From: Sanguibacter antarcticus
Lineage (GTDB): Bacteria; Actinomycetota; Actinomycetes; Actinomycetales; Cellulomonadaceae
Direction of reading: 5' to 3'
Assembly (NCBI RefSeq): GCF_002564005.1
Contig: NZ_PDJG01000001.1
Span: forward strand, 1,054,001-1,118,000
DNA length: 64,000 bases
Shown: positions 37,329 through 45,467 of the stretch, one piece after another
How positions within the stretch are numbered: the stretch's first letter is position 1
How the letters are laid out: each line of letters opens with the position of its first letter
The notes under the pieces: model-generated
Told to the model about the DNA's origin: nothing
Database searches by the model: none
Seen by the model: only the letters and a program-made list of their open reading frames with translations
Position numbers and translations under genes: made by a program

Positions 37329-37814
37329 ATGCCTGATGACGTCCCGATGGTTCCGGTCGACGTCCTCGGTGTGCGCCGACGTTCCGCGAACGAGGAGATC
37401 GTCGTCTTGCTCCTCGACGCAGACTCGGAGCTCGTCGTCCCGATCGTCGTGGGTTCCCGTGAGGCGGGTGCGATCGCGATGGGGCAGGCCGGGCGGTCTG
37501 CGCCGCGCCCGATGCCGCACGACGTCGTCTGCTCGATCCTCGCCGCGGTGGACGTCACGCTCGACCATGTCGAGATCGTCACGCTGAAGGACGGGATCTT
37601 TCATGCCGACCTCGTGCTGAGTACCGGAGCACGGATCGACTCACGGGCGTCTGACGCGATCGCGCTGGCTGTGCGTACCGACGCCCCTGTCTTGTGCTCG
37701 GCGGAGGTGGTCGCCCTCGTGGGGGTCGAGGTCGTCTCGGTGCCGCAGGAACAGGACATCGAGCGGTTCCGGACCTTTCTCGATGCCGTGGAACCTGACG
37801 ACTTCCATCGCTGA
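37329..37814 (+). CDS. Bifunctional nuclease family protein (DUF151)
   Basis: A 161-residue protein, Rv1829-like. It starts with MVPVDVLGVRRRSANEEIVV and has IVVGSREAGAIAMGQAG (about 44-60), PHDVVCSILAAVD (about 68-80) and SRASDAIALAVRTDAPVLCS (about 104-123), all typical of DUF151. A plant member was reported to be a bifunctional DNase/RNase, but the role of the bacterial protein is not settled. It lies between two MerR genes in a conserved block, which links it to cell-division or envelope regulation. Confidence 0.9.
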   Translation: MPDDVPMVPVDVLGVRRRSANEEIVVLLLDADSELVVPIVVGSREAGAIAMGQAGRSAPRPMPHDVVCSILAAVDVTLDHVEIVTLKDGIFHADLVLSTGARIDSRASDAIALAVRTDAPVLCSAEVVALVGVEVVSVPQEQDIERFRTFLDAVEPDDFHR

Positions 37815-37839
37815 ATCGGCCTGAGCAGGGCCGGCAACG

Positions 37840-37856
37840 CTCAACCTTCAGTTGAG
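37840..37856. promoter_or_regulatory. Inverted repeat CTCAAC-CTTCA-GTTGAG upstream of the second merR
   Basis: Six-base perfect arms, 5-base spacer, 26 bases after the DUF151 stop. Two copies of ACACGCCAT (37857-37865 and 37871-37879) follow it. It could be a MerR-type operator for the gene at 38089 or a small terminator. The remaining 210 bases up to that gene hold no other clear signal beyond its GGAGG ribosome site. Confidence 0.35.
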
Positions 37857-38088
37857 ACACGCCATGGCGACACGCCATAGGAACGGCGTCTTCTGCTCGC
37901 CTGGTCGTGATCGGTGGGACCTTGATGACGGAAACATGCCGAGTTGGTGCCCGCACGGGTGCCGGGCTGGGTGCATTCGCCTCTGACCGCCAGTCGGTCG
38001 ACAGAAATCGAATCACTTCGTGTCACTATGGAGATCAACAGCGCGCCGATATCACCCCATCGGCAGACGCGCTGAGACGGAGGCGACA

Positions 38089-38676
38089 GTGAGCGGCAGC
38101 AGCGACGTGGGCACCCGTGCGGGTGCCTCAGTTCCGCAGCGCACGCAAGGGCTGCTCTTCGGCGAGGACCGTCCCGCTCTCGACGAGTCGGTCGGGTACC
38201 GCGGTCCGACCGCGTGCAAGGCGGCGGGTATCACCTACCGGCAGCTCGACTACTGGGCCCGGACCGGTCTGGTCGAGCCCACCGTGCGGCCTGCGACAGG
38301 TTCTGGCACCCATCGTCTGTACAGCTTCCGAGACATCTTGGTGCTCAAGGTCGTCAAACGCCTTCTCGACACCGGGGTCTCGCTCCAGCAGATCCGGACC
38401 GCAGTGGTTCACCTGCGCGAGCGCGGGGTCGATGACCTCGCCCAGATCACCCTCATGAGCGATGGTGCCTCCGTCTACGAGTGCACGTCGGCGGACGAGG
38501 TCATCGATCTCGTCCAGGGCGGTCAAGGCGTCTTCGGGATCGCGGTCGGGCGCGTGTGGCGCGAGGTCGAAGGGACCCTGGCGATGCTGCCGACCGAGCG
38601 GATCGACGCAGGGGACCGCTCCGGCGAGGGCCACGACGAGCTGTCTCTGCGTCGTCAGGCGCGCACCGCAGGCTGA
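38089..38676 (+). CDS. MerR-family regulator (Rv1830-like)
   Basis: A 195-residue protein. The MerR winged HTH (about 40-110) reads GPTACKAAGITYRQLDYWAR, TGLVEP, SGTHRLYSFRDILVLKVVKRLL; the C-terminal part (about 115-180) has VYECTSADEVIDLVQGGQGVFGI. No effector-binding cysteine cluster is seen. GTG 38089 follows GGAGG at a good distance; the ATG at 38020 would add 23 residues without a ribosome site. It is the last gene of the pgsA2-merR block; Rv1830 in M. tuberculosis influences cell division and antibiotic tolerance. Confidence 0.87.
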   Translation: MSGSSDVGTRAGASVPQRTQGLLFGEDRPALDESVGYRGPTACKAAGITYRQLDYWARTGLVEPTVRPATGSGTHRLYSFRDILVLKVVKRLLDTGVSLQQIRTAVVHLRERGVDDLAQITLMSDGASVYECTSADEVIDLVQGGQGVFGIAVGRVWREVEGTLAMLPTERIDAGDRSGEGHDELSLRRQARTAG

Positions 38677-38709
38677 CCGTATCGCGCTGACGCCTCGCCT
38701 CGCGGCCGG

Positions 38710-39498
38710 CTAGCTGGTGTGCGTAGGGTTCTGCAGGGAGCGCAGCGCTCGTTCGAGCAGCGTGTCGAAGATCTCCGCGAGCTCGAGGGCCGCGGCGCCG
38801 GGCCAGTCGTGGATCGATCGGCCTGAGCCTTGTGCCTGCTGGAGCGCCGCGCGCTCGGGCACGACGGGCGAGAGGACGAGCGGTCCGAACAGGGTCCGGA
38901 GCTCGTCCTGTCGGAAGATCTGCTCGCTCGACCGGGCCCGTACACGGTTGACGAGCACGCCGAGCGGGCGAAGCTCTGGTGCGTGCTCGCGTCGGATGTC
39001 GTCGATGGCTTGGAGCGCGCGTCCGGCCGCGGTCACCGAGAAGAGCCCTGGCTCGGTGACGACGAGCGCACGCTCGCAGGCCGTGAGCCCCTGGCGGGTC
39101 AGCCCGCCGAGAGACGGGGGGCAGTCGACGAGCACGATGTCGTACTCGTCGGCGACCGTCTCGAGGGCTGCGGCGAGGCGCTGGAGACGGTGGGCCTGGG
39201 TCGGTCCGTCGTGACGCGCGGAGTCGGCCGACCCCATGAGGACGTCGATGAGCTCTGGGTCCCACGCCGATGCCGCGAGCGCCGACTCGACGACGTAGGG
39301 GGCCGGGTTGTCGAGGACCGCCGCGACGTCTTGGGCGGCTGCGCCGGTCGCGCCGAGGGCGAGGGTGCTGTCCGCCTGCGGATCGAGGTCGACGACGAGG
39401 GTGCGGTAGCCGGCCGCGAGCGCAGCGGATGCCAGTCCCAAGGTGATGGAGGTCTTTCCGACGCCCCCCTTCAGGCTGCACACTCCGAGTATCGCCAC
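38710..39498 (-). CDS. Orphan ParA-family ATPase
   Basis: A 262-residue MinD/ParA-type ATPase. The deviant Walker A CSLKGGVGKTSITLGLA is at the N-terminus, switch I/II is VVDLDPQADSTLALG and VDCPPSLGGLTRQGL, and RVRARSSEQIF lies in the C-terminal half. It lacks the N-terminal HTH of plasmid type Ia ParA. There is no parB nearby, so it is not the chromosome-partition ParA; it may position another cargo or a membrane machine. The GTG start at 39498 lies 6 bases after a TAAAGT -10. It is convergent with merR and divergent from pyc. Confidence 0.88.
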   Translation of the reverse strand: MAILGVCSLKGGVGKTSITLGLASAALAAGYRTLVVDLDPQADSTLALGATGAAAQDVAAVLDNPAPYVVESALAASAWDPELIDVLMGSADSARHDGPTQAHRLQRLAAALETVADEYDIVLVDCPPSLGGLTRQGLTACERALVVTEPGLFSVTAAGRALQAIDDIRREHAPELRPLGVLVNRVRARSSEQIFRQDELRTLFGPLVLSPVVPERAALQQAQGSGRSIHDWPGAAALELAEIFDTLLERALRSLQNPTHTS

Positions 39499-39504
39499 GG
39501 ACGC

Positions 39505-39510
39505 ACTTTA
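39505..39510 (-). promoter_or_regulatory. Putative leaderless -10 (TAAAGT) of the ParA gene
   Basis: On the minus strand TAAAGT lies 6 bases before GTG 39498; no ribosome site is present. Confidence 0.5.
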
Positions 39511-39653
39511 TCGCTGTGCAGGGCTGTGGCGGGAACCTGCTCGGGTGATTGTGTGCGACCGGCCGTCGGATACCGCGGGGCTGCGGCGGGTGAGACGTGG
39601 GAAGATCGCGGTGGGCCCGCTGGCGACAGCGACGACGAGCGATGGGGTGTTGG

Positions 39654-42600
39654 GTGTTCTCCAAGGTTTTGGTAGCCAACCGCGCAGAGATTGCTGTGCG
39701 GGCTTTTCGTGCCGCATACGAGATGGGCGCGCGCACGGTCGCGGTCTTTCCTCATGAGGACCGCAGCTCGGAGCACCGTCTCAAGGCTGATGAGGCGTAC
39801 CTCATCGGGGAGAAGGGGCATCCGGTCCGGGCCTATCTGGATGTCGAGGAGATCATCCGGGTGGCGCAGGACGCTGGTGCGGACGCGATCTACCCGGGGT
39901 ACGGCTTCTTGTCGGAGAATCCGGACCTGGCGCGAGCCTGTGTCAGGGCTGGTCTGACGTTCGTCGGGCCGCCGGCTGAGGTGCTGGAGCTGGCTGGCAA
40001 CAAGGTGATGGCGCTCAAGGTCGCGCGTGAGGCTGGTCTTCCGGTGCTCGCGTCGAGCGAGCCGTCCTCGGACATCGAGGAGCTTGTCGCTGCGGCGGAC
40101 GTGGTCGGGTTCCCGATCTTTGCGAAGGCCGTCGCTGGCGGTGGCGGTCGGGGCATGCGGCGTGTCGAGCGGCGCGAGGACCTGCGTGAGGCGTTGGGCG
40201 CTGCGATGCGCGAGGCGGACGGCGCGTTCGGCGATCCGACGATGTTCCTGGAGCGGGCTGTCTTGCGTCCGCGGCACATCGAGGTGCAGATCCTTGCGGA
40301 CGGCGAGGGGAACGTCGTACACCTGTTCGAGCGCGACTGCTCGGTGCAGCGTCGTCATCAGAAGGTCATCGAGGTCGCTCCTGCACCGAACCTCGACCCT
40401 GCCGTGCGGGACGCGTTGTGCGCGGACGCCGTAAAGTTCGCGCGGGCGATCGGGTACCAGAACGCAGGAACGGTCGAGTTCTTGGTCGACACGGTGGGGG
40501 AGCGTGCCGGGCAGCACGTGTTCATCGAGATGAACCCGCGCATCCAGGTCGAGCACACGGTGACCGAGGAGGTCACGGACATCGACCTCGTCGCGTCCCA
40601 GATGCGCATCGCTGCAGGGGAGACCCTCGAAGACCTCGGCATCCGCCAGGAGGACGTGCGTGTCAACGGTGCAGCGATCCAGACGCGGATCACGACCGAG
40701 GACCCGTCGAACGGCTTCCGTCCCGACACCGGCCGGATCATCGCCTACCGGTCGCCGGGTGGCGCGGGCGTCCGCCTCGACGGTGCGACGGCCACAGCAG
40801 GCTCAGAGATCAGCGGCCACTTCGACTCGATGCTCGTCAAGCTCACGTGCCGTGGGCGTGACTACCCGACGGCGGTGCGTCGGGCGCGTCGTGCGCTGGC
40901 GGAGTTCCGGATCCGCGGGATCCGGACGAACATCCCCTTCCTCCAGGCAGTCCTCGCAGACGACGAGTTCGTCGCAGGGAACCTGTCGACGTCGTTCATC
41001 GACGAGCGACCAGAGCTGCTGGCAGCCCGCGAGAGCGCTGACCGTGGCACCAAGCTCTTGTCTTTCCTGGGCGACGTGACCGTCAACCGGCCGCACGGTC
41101 CGGGAACAGGCGCGATCGACCCGCGGTACAAGCTGCCGGAGATCGATCTTGGCGCACCGGCGCCGGCAGGATCGCGACAGAGCCTCCTCGAGCTGGGCCC
41201 CGAGGGCTTCGCGCGTGCGCTGCGAGCGCAGACCGCGGTCGCCGTGACGGACACGACGTTCCGTGACGCCCACCAGTCGCTCCTCGCCACGAGGGTGCGC
41301 ACCCACGACCTCGCGGCGGTCGCACCGCACGTCGCACGGATGCTGCCAGGACTCTTCTCGGTTGAGGCGTGGGGCGGCGCGACCTACGACGTCGCGCTGC
41401 GCTTCCTGGGAGAGGACCCCTGGGAACGACTGAGCAAGCTGCGCACAGCGCTCCCCAACGTCGCGCTGCAGATGCTGCTGCGTGGTCGCAACACGGTGGG
41501 CTACACCCCCTACCCGACCGAGGTCGCGGAGGCTTTCGTCCGGGAGGCGGCCGCCACAGGTGTGGACATCTTCCGCATCTTCGACGCCCTCAACGACGTG
41601 GAGCAGATGCGCCCGGCGATCGAAGCCGTCCGGGCGACCGGGACCGCCGTCGCCGAGGTCGCGCTCTGCTACACGGGCAACCTGCTCGACCCGGCGGAAG
41701 ACCTGTATACGCTCGACTACTACCTCGCTCTGGCAGACCGGATCGTCGCCGCCGGCGCCCACATCCTGGCGATCAAGGACATGGCAGGCCTCTTGCGGCC
41801 CGAGGCCGCGACCCGCCTCGTCCGGGCACTGCGCGAACGGTTCGACCTGCCGGTGCACCTGCACACCCACGACACCACGGGCGGGCAGATGGCGACCCTC
41901 ATGGCAGCGATCGCAGCCGGCGTCGACGCGGTGGACGTCGCGAGCGCAGCGATGGCCGGCACGACGAGCCAGCCGTCGATGTCCGCTCTCGTCGCCGGGC
42001 TGGAGCACACGGAGCGGGCGACCGCGCTGTCGTTGGACGCGGTGTGCGATCTCGAGCCGTACTGGGCATCGGTCCGCACGCTCTACTCCCCGTTCGAGTC
42101 CGGCCTCGATGCACCGACAGGCCGCGTGTACACCCACGAGATCCCCGGTGGACAGCTCTCCAACCTGCGCCAGCAGGCGATCGCGCTCGGGCTGGGGGAC
42201 CGCTTCGAAGAGATCGAGTCGACCTACGCCGCCGCTGACGCGATCCTCGGACGCCTCGTGAAGGTCACGCCCTCGTCCAAGGTGGTCGGCGACCTCGCGC
42301 TACAGCTCGTCGCACGAGGCGCCGACCCGGCGCAGTTCGCCGAGAACCCCCAGGACTTCGACATCCCGGACTCGGTCATCGCGTTCCTCGGTGGCGAGCT
42401 CGGCGACCCACCCGGTGGGTGGCCTGAGCCGTTCCGCACGAAGGCGCTCGCGGGGCGGACCGTGCGCGGGGGCGTGGTCGACCTGTCGGACGACGACCTG
42501 CAGGACCTGGCCGGTGCGTCGAGCGTGCGGCGTGATCGTCTCAACCACCTGTTGTTTGCCGGGCCGACGAAGGATTTCCTGGCGACACAGGCTGCGTTCG

Positions 42601-43052
42601 GCGACCTGAGCGTGCTGGACACGTCGTCGTACCTCTATGGTCTGCAGGCTGGTGACGAGCTGGAGATCGCTCTCGAGCGGGGGGTTCGGCTGCTCGTCGG
42701 GCTCGAGGCCGTCGGTGAGGCGGACGTCCGTGGGATGCGGACCGTGATGTTCACGCTGAACGGTCAGATCCGTCCGATCCAGGTGCGTGACCGGGGGATC
42801 GACGTGGACTCGAGCGACGTCGAGAAGGCTGATCCGGGTGCGCCGGGGCACATCGCTGCGCCGTTTGCCGGTGCGGTCACGCCGTGCGTCCAGGAGGGAC
42901 AGCGGGTCGAGCCTGGTCAGACTGTCGCGACCGTCGAGGCGATGAAGATGGAGGCTGCGATCACGACGCCTGTCGGGGGAGTCGTGCAGCGGCTGGCGAT
43001 CGGTGCCGTGCAGCAGCTCGAGGGCGGCGACCTCGTCCTGGTCATCACGTGA
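39654..43052 (+). CDS. pyc: Pyruvate carboxylase
   Basis: It carboxylates pyruvate to oxaloacetate, replenishing the TCA cycle. It has 1132 residues: biotin carboxylase (about 1-455), carboxyltransferase (about 515-800, with TDTTFRDAHQSLLATR and the metal site HTHDTTGGQ), a conserved PYC linker and a C-terminal biotinyl domain ending with EAMKMEAAI, where the Lys carries biotin. I start at GTG 39654 (VFSKVLVANR); ATG 39642 is the alternative. The start motif reads NRAEIA where most relatives have NRGEIA. Wobble usage turns from C-ending to G-ending around 42,480. A GC hairpin at 43,078 may terminate it. Confidence 0.94.
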   Translation: MFSKVLVANRAEIAVRAFRAAYEMGARTVAVFPHEDRSSEHRLKADEAYLIGEKGHPVRAYLDVEEIIRVAQDAGADAIYPGYGFLSENPDLARACVRAGLTFVGPPAEVLELAGNKVMALKVAREAGLPVLASSEPSSDIEELVAAADVVGFPIFAKAVAGGGGRGMRRVERREDLREALGAAMREADGAFGDPTMFLERAVLRPRHIEVQILADGEGNVVHLFERDCSVQRRHQKVIEVAPAPNLDPAVRDALCADAVKFARAIGYQNAGTVEFLVDTVGERAGQHVFIEMNPRIQVEHTVTEEVTDIDLVASQMRIAAGETLEDLGIRQEDVRVNGAAIQTRITTEDPSNGFRPDTGRIIAYRSPGGAGVRLDGATATAGSEISGHFDSMLVKLTCRGRDYPTAVRRARRALAEFRIRGIRTNIPFLQAVLADDEFVAGNLSTSFIDERPELLAARESADRGTKLLSFLGDVTVNRPHGPGTGAIDPRYKLPEIDLGAPAPAGSRQSLLELGPEGFARALRAQTAVAVTDTTFRDAHQSLLATRVRTHDLAAVAPHVARMLPGLFSVEAWGGATYDVALRFLGEDPWERLSKLRTALPNVALQMLLRGRNTVGYTPYPTEVAEAFVREAAATGVDIFRIFDALNDVEQMRPAIEAVRATGTAVAEVALCYTGNLLDPAEDLYTLDYYLALADRIVAAGAHILAIKDMAGLLRPEAATRLVRALRERFDLPVHLHTHDTTGGQMATLMAAIAAGVDAVDVASAAMAGTTSQPSMSALVAGLEHTERATALSLDAVCDLEPYWASVRTLYSPFESGLDAPTGRVYTHEIPGGQLSNLRQQAIALGLGDRFEEIESTYAAADAILGRLVKVTPSSKVVGDLALQLVARGADPAQFAENPQDFDIPDSVIAFLGGELGDPPGGWPEPFRTKALAGRTVRGGVVDLSDDDLQDLAGASSVRRDRLNHLLFAGPTKDFLATQAAFGDLSVLDTSSYLYGLQAGDELEIALERGVRLLVGLEAVGEADVRGMRTVMFTLNGQIRPIQVRDRGIDVDSSDVEKADPGAPGHIAAPFAGAVTPCVQEGQRVEPGQTVATVEAMKMEAAITTPVGGVVQRLAIGAVQQLEGGDLVLVIT

Positions 43053-43077
43053 GAGGGGCGTCGCCTCGTGGTGCGGT

Positions 43078-43099
43078 GGCGCGCGATCTGCAGCGCGCC
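43078..43099 (+). terminator. GC hairpin behind pyc
   Basis: GGCGCGC (43078-43084) pairs with GCGCGCC (43093-43099) around GATCTGCA. There is no T-run. It directly abuts the TAGCGT of the next gene. Confidence 0.45.
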
Positions 43100-43105
43100 T
43101 AGCGT
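43100..43105 (+). promoter_or_regulatory. Putative -10 (TAGCGT) of the small acidic protein gene
   Basis: TAGCGT would start transcription near 43,112 and give a leader of about 20 bases with the GGAGG ribosome site (43123-43127). Confidence 0.4.
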
Positions 43106-43132
43106 GAGTGCCACACACTGACGGAGGACACG

Positions 43133-43345
43133 ATGAACGAGAGCTCGACGTCCGAGGCATTGCAGGCACCGGGTACAGGCGCAGGGTCCGGTTCGTCTGG
43201 TGATCGTGCGCGCCAGGTCGCGCACGACCTGCACGACGCGCACCCCGAGTTCGACGAGGTGCCGCTCTTGGAGGACGACGAGACCGTTCCGCCTCGACCG
43301 GAGGAAGAGGTCGCTGACATCGCTCGCCAGGATCGTGGCGTCTGA
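43133..43345 (+). CDS. Small acidic protein of unknown function
   Basis: A 70-residue protein rich in Asp, Glu, Ser, Gly and Pro, with no membrane segment and probably little fold. ARQVAHDLHDAHPEFDEVPL is the only block that looks patterned. ATG 43133 follows GGAGG at 5 bases, and a -10 is present, so it looks expressed. It lies between pyc and the convergent cls gene. I do not recognise a family. Confidence 0.55.
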   Translation: MNESSTSEALQAPGTGAGSGSSGDRARQVAHDLHDAHPEFDEVPLLEDDETVPPRPEEEVADIARQDRGV

Positions 43346-43366
43346 GCCGTCCGGGCGAGCGGTTGC

Positions 43367-44632
43367 TCAGAGGAGCGGGCTCAGCGGTGTGAGGACGATC
43401 TCGCCGAGCTTTGCGACGGGGGAGCGCTGCTCCCACTCTTCGAGGTGGAGCTGACGGCAGTTCGACAGGTCGACGGTGAAGATCTCTTCCATCTGCTGCG
43501 CGATGGTCTGGTCGTAGATCGTCATGTTGATCTCGTAGTTGCCTGTCAGGCTGAGCCGGTCGATGTTGGCGGTGCCGATCGTGGTCCACTCGCCGTCGAC
43601 GGTCGCGGTCTTGGCGTGGACCATCGCGTTGCGGTAGAGCCAGATGGTCACCCCGGCGCGCAGGAGCTTGGAGTACAGGCCTCGTGAGAGCCAGTCCGTG
43701 AGGACGTGGTTCGAGGCTTCGGGCACGATGATCCGCACGTCGATGCCGCGCTGGGCGGCTGCGAGGATGACGTCGAGCAGCTCGCGGTCGGGGATGAAGT
43801 ACGCCTGGGTCAGGTAGATGTGGCTTGTGGCGCGGCGGATGGCTTCGAGATAGATGTTGCGGATCGGGTAGACGCGACGCGCCGGGGCGTTGCGGGCAGC
43901 CTGGAATCCTGGGTCCCACAGGTCGGTGCCAGGGGAGGGGATGCTCGGGTGGCCGCTGCGCAGGTTGAGGTTCCAGAAGTCGATGAACGCGCTGGAGAGC
44001 TCCCAGGCGGCCGGTCCTTCGATCCTCAGGTGCGTGTCGCGCCACTGGGTCGCGTAGAGCGTGCCGATGTTGTACCCGCCGACGAACCCGATCGTGTCGT
44101 CGACGACGAGGATCTTGCGGTGGTCGCGACCGGTGTGCTTGATCGACATGAGCAGGACCTGGGGGCGGAACACCGGGTAGGGGAGAACGTGGATCCCGGC
44201 GGGGAACTGGAAGAAGCTGCGGGGGACCACGAGGTTGGCGAACCCGTCGTAGACGAGGAAGACCTCGACGCCGCGTTCGGAGGCTGCGACGAGAGCGTCC
44301 TTGAACCGTTGGCCGAGCGCGTCGCCCTTCCAGATGTACGTCTCGAGGAAGATGCGTTCTGTGGCGCCGTCGATCGCTCGGATCATCTCTTCGTACACCT
44401 CGACGCCGAACGTGAAGATCGTCGTGGACGTCTCGCCGACCGTCGAGTGCAGAGGCTTCTCGTGCGGGAAGGCAGCCTTGCGTGACTTGGTGCGCTTCTG
44501 CCAGTGGTCGAGTGCGACGATGGCGCCGGCGGCGGCCAGCGGAACGACTGCGTAGGCGATGAGCGTCCGCTTGATCGTCAGGCGTGCGAAGGTAGCGGCG
44601 CTGAGCTCGAGGTGGTCCACGGGACCGACCAT
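43367..44632 (-). CDS. Cardiolipin-synthase-like phospholipase D
   Basis: A 421-residue membrane protein of the phospholipase D superfamily. One N-terminal membrane segment (about 20-40) is followed by two HKD motifs: HTGRDHRKILVVDDTIGFVG (about 190-209) and MVHAKTATVDGEWTTIGTAN (about 340-359). It probably makes cardiolipin from two phosphatidylglycerol molecules. ATG 44632 is chosen from the protein start MVGPVDHLEL; the ORF extends further upstream but with unlike composition. A TTGACC-N18-TAATGT promoter with an ArsR-type inverted repeat lies 79 bases upstream, so the gene may be controlled by the adjacent ArsR protein. Confidence 0.88.
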   Translation of the reverse strand: MVGPVDHLELSAATFARLTIKRTLIAYAVVPLAAAGAIVALDHWQKRTKSRKAAFPHEKPLHSTVGETSTTIFTFGVEVYEEMIRAIDGATERIFLETYIWKGDALGQRFKDALVAASERGVEVFLVYDGFANLVVPRSFFQFPAGIHVLPYPVFRPQVLLMSIKHTGRDHRKILVVDDTIGFVGGYNIGTLYATQWRDTHLRIEGPAAWELSSAFIDFWNLNLRSGHPSIPSPGTDLWDPGFQAARNAPARRVYPIRNIYLEAIRRATSHIYLTQAYFIPDRELLDVILAAAQRGIDVRIIVPEASNHVLTDWLSRGLYSKLLRAGVTIWLYRNAMVHAKTATVDGEWTTIGTANIDRLSLTGNYEINMTIYDQTIAQQMEEIFTVDLSNCRQLHLEEWEQRSPVAKLGEIVLTPLSPLL

Positions 44633-44710
44633 AGACGCAAGTCGCGCGCTCGGCAGGGCGACGCACCAGGGGCCACCGAGGGGAGTCCTCAGAGACCTCC
44701 ACAACACCGC

Positions 44711-44755
44711 ATAATGTCATAAGATACATTATCGGCGTTTCAGCAATGCGGTCAA
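44711..44755 (-). promoter_or_regulatory. Strong promoter of cls with an AT-rich inverted repeat over its -10
   Basis: On the minus strand: TTGACC (44755-44750), an 18-base spacer, TAATGT (44731-44726). The -10 lies inside the perfect repeat ATAATGT-N8-ACATTAT (44711-44732), which stands out from the GC-rich surroundings and suits an ArsR-family repressor. The same -10 region also reads GCCGATAA, so a WhiG/FliA-type sigma cannot be excluded. Confidence 0.65.
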
Positions 44756-44812
44756 AAGGGGCGCTGAACAGGCCCGACAGCCCACGACGGCTGCCGGACG
44801 CCCACGCGCATC

Positions 44813-44834
44813 GCACGCTTCGTACGAAGCGCGC
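44813..44834. repeat. Palindrome centred on CGCTTCGTACGAAGCG
   Basis: A perfect 16-bp palindrome (44816-44831), with two more pairs outside one mismatch. It lies 74 bases past the arsR stop and 58 bases before the cls -35. It may terminate arsR transcription or bind a protein; it has no T-run. Confidence 0.4.
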
Positions 44835-44907
44835 GATCACGCACTGTCACTGCACGCCAGGTTGCTGTCCGGACCGGCAGCAGGGCGACCGACACCCAAG
44901 GCCGCGG

Positions 44908-45315
44908 TCACCGGGCAGCAGGTACCTCGGGCGCAACGTCGTCGCAGTCGCTCCAGGCGCCCTCCGCCGTCGTGAGGTTTTCACCGAGCGTTCCCAGCGC
45001 CCCAGGAACCAACATGTAGAACGACCAGACGCCGCGCTTGTCCCGCTCGATCAACCCAGCGTCGACAAGGATCTTCAGGTGGTGCGACACCGTCGGCTGC
45101 CCCAGCCCCAGCGGGCCGGTGAGATCCGTGACGTTCGCCTCACCGTTCTCGTGCGCAGCGATCAACGACAGCATTCGCAGACGGGTCGGATCGCTCAGCG
45201 CCTTGAACGACCGTGCAAGCGTCGACTCCCCGCTCGTGAACGTCCGAGGCGCTCGCAGCCTCGCCGACCCAGAGGTGGCACCCGTGGGCGCGACGTCGTG
45301 TCCTTCTCTTCGCAT
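44908..45315 (-). CDS. ArsR-family transcriptional repressor
   Basis: A 135-residue winged-helix repressor. FKALSDPTRLRMLSLI (about 37-52), VTDLTGPLGLGQPTVSHHLKIL (the recognition helix region, split here as VTDLTGPLGLGQ and PTVSHHLKIL) and RDKRGVWSFYMLV form the fold. The alpha-3 metal motif ELCVCDL is replaced by ANVTDL, so the classic arsenic site is absent; the only cysteine lies near the C-terminus (SDCDD). The ligand is unknown. ATG 45315 lies 6 bases after TAAGAT. The motif ATCTTAYG.CATT occurs both at its own promoter and at the cls promoter, which suggests self-regulation and control of cls. Confidence 0.88.
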   Translation of the reverse strand: MRREGHDVAPTGATSGSARLRAPRTFTSGESTLARSFKALSDPTRLRMLSLIAAHENGEANVTDLTGPLGLGQPTVSHHLKILVDAGLIERDKRGVWSFYMLVPGALGTLGENLTTAEGAWSDCDDVAPEVPAAR

Positions 45316-45321
45316 TCGGAC

Positions 45322-45327
45322 ATCTTA
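45322..45327 (-). promoter_or_regulatory. Putative leaderless -10 (TAAGAT) of arsR
   Basis: On the minus strand TAAGAT lies 6 bases before ATG 45315; TTCGCA about 18 bases further up may be the -35. Confidence 0.5.
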
Positions 45328-45467
45328 CGCATTGACCATTCTCGATGCGAACTTCGGTGCGTCATCCGGGCGCATCGTGTGTCTGGCCTGCTGTGGATGG
45401 TGCGCTCGACCCACAAGGACCTGTGACCAGCGGCGCAGCAGCTCGTCCGTGACAGGAGGATCGAGCC

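Noticed and set aside
42300..44840. An 846-codon minus-strand open frame through cls into pyc
   Set aside because: It runs in a different frame from the HKD-containing cls protein and is Arg/Pro/His low-complexity sequence.
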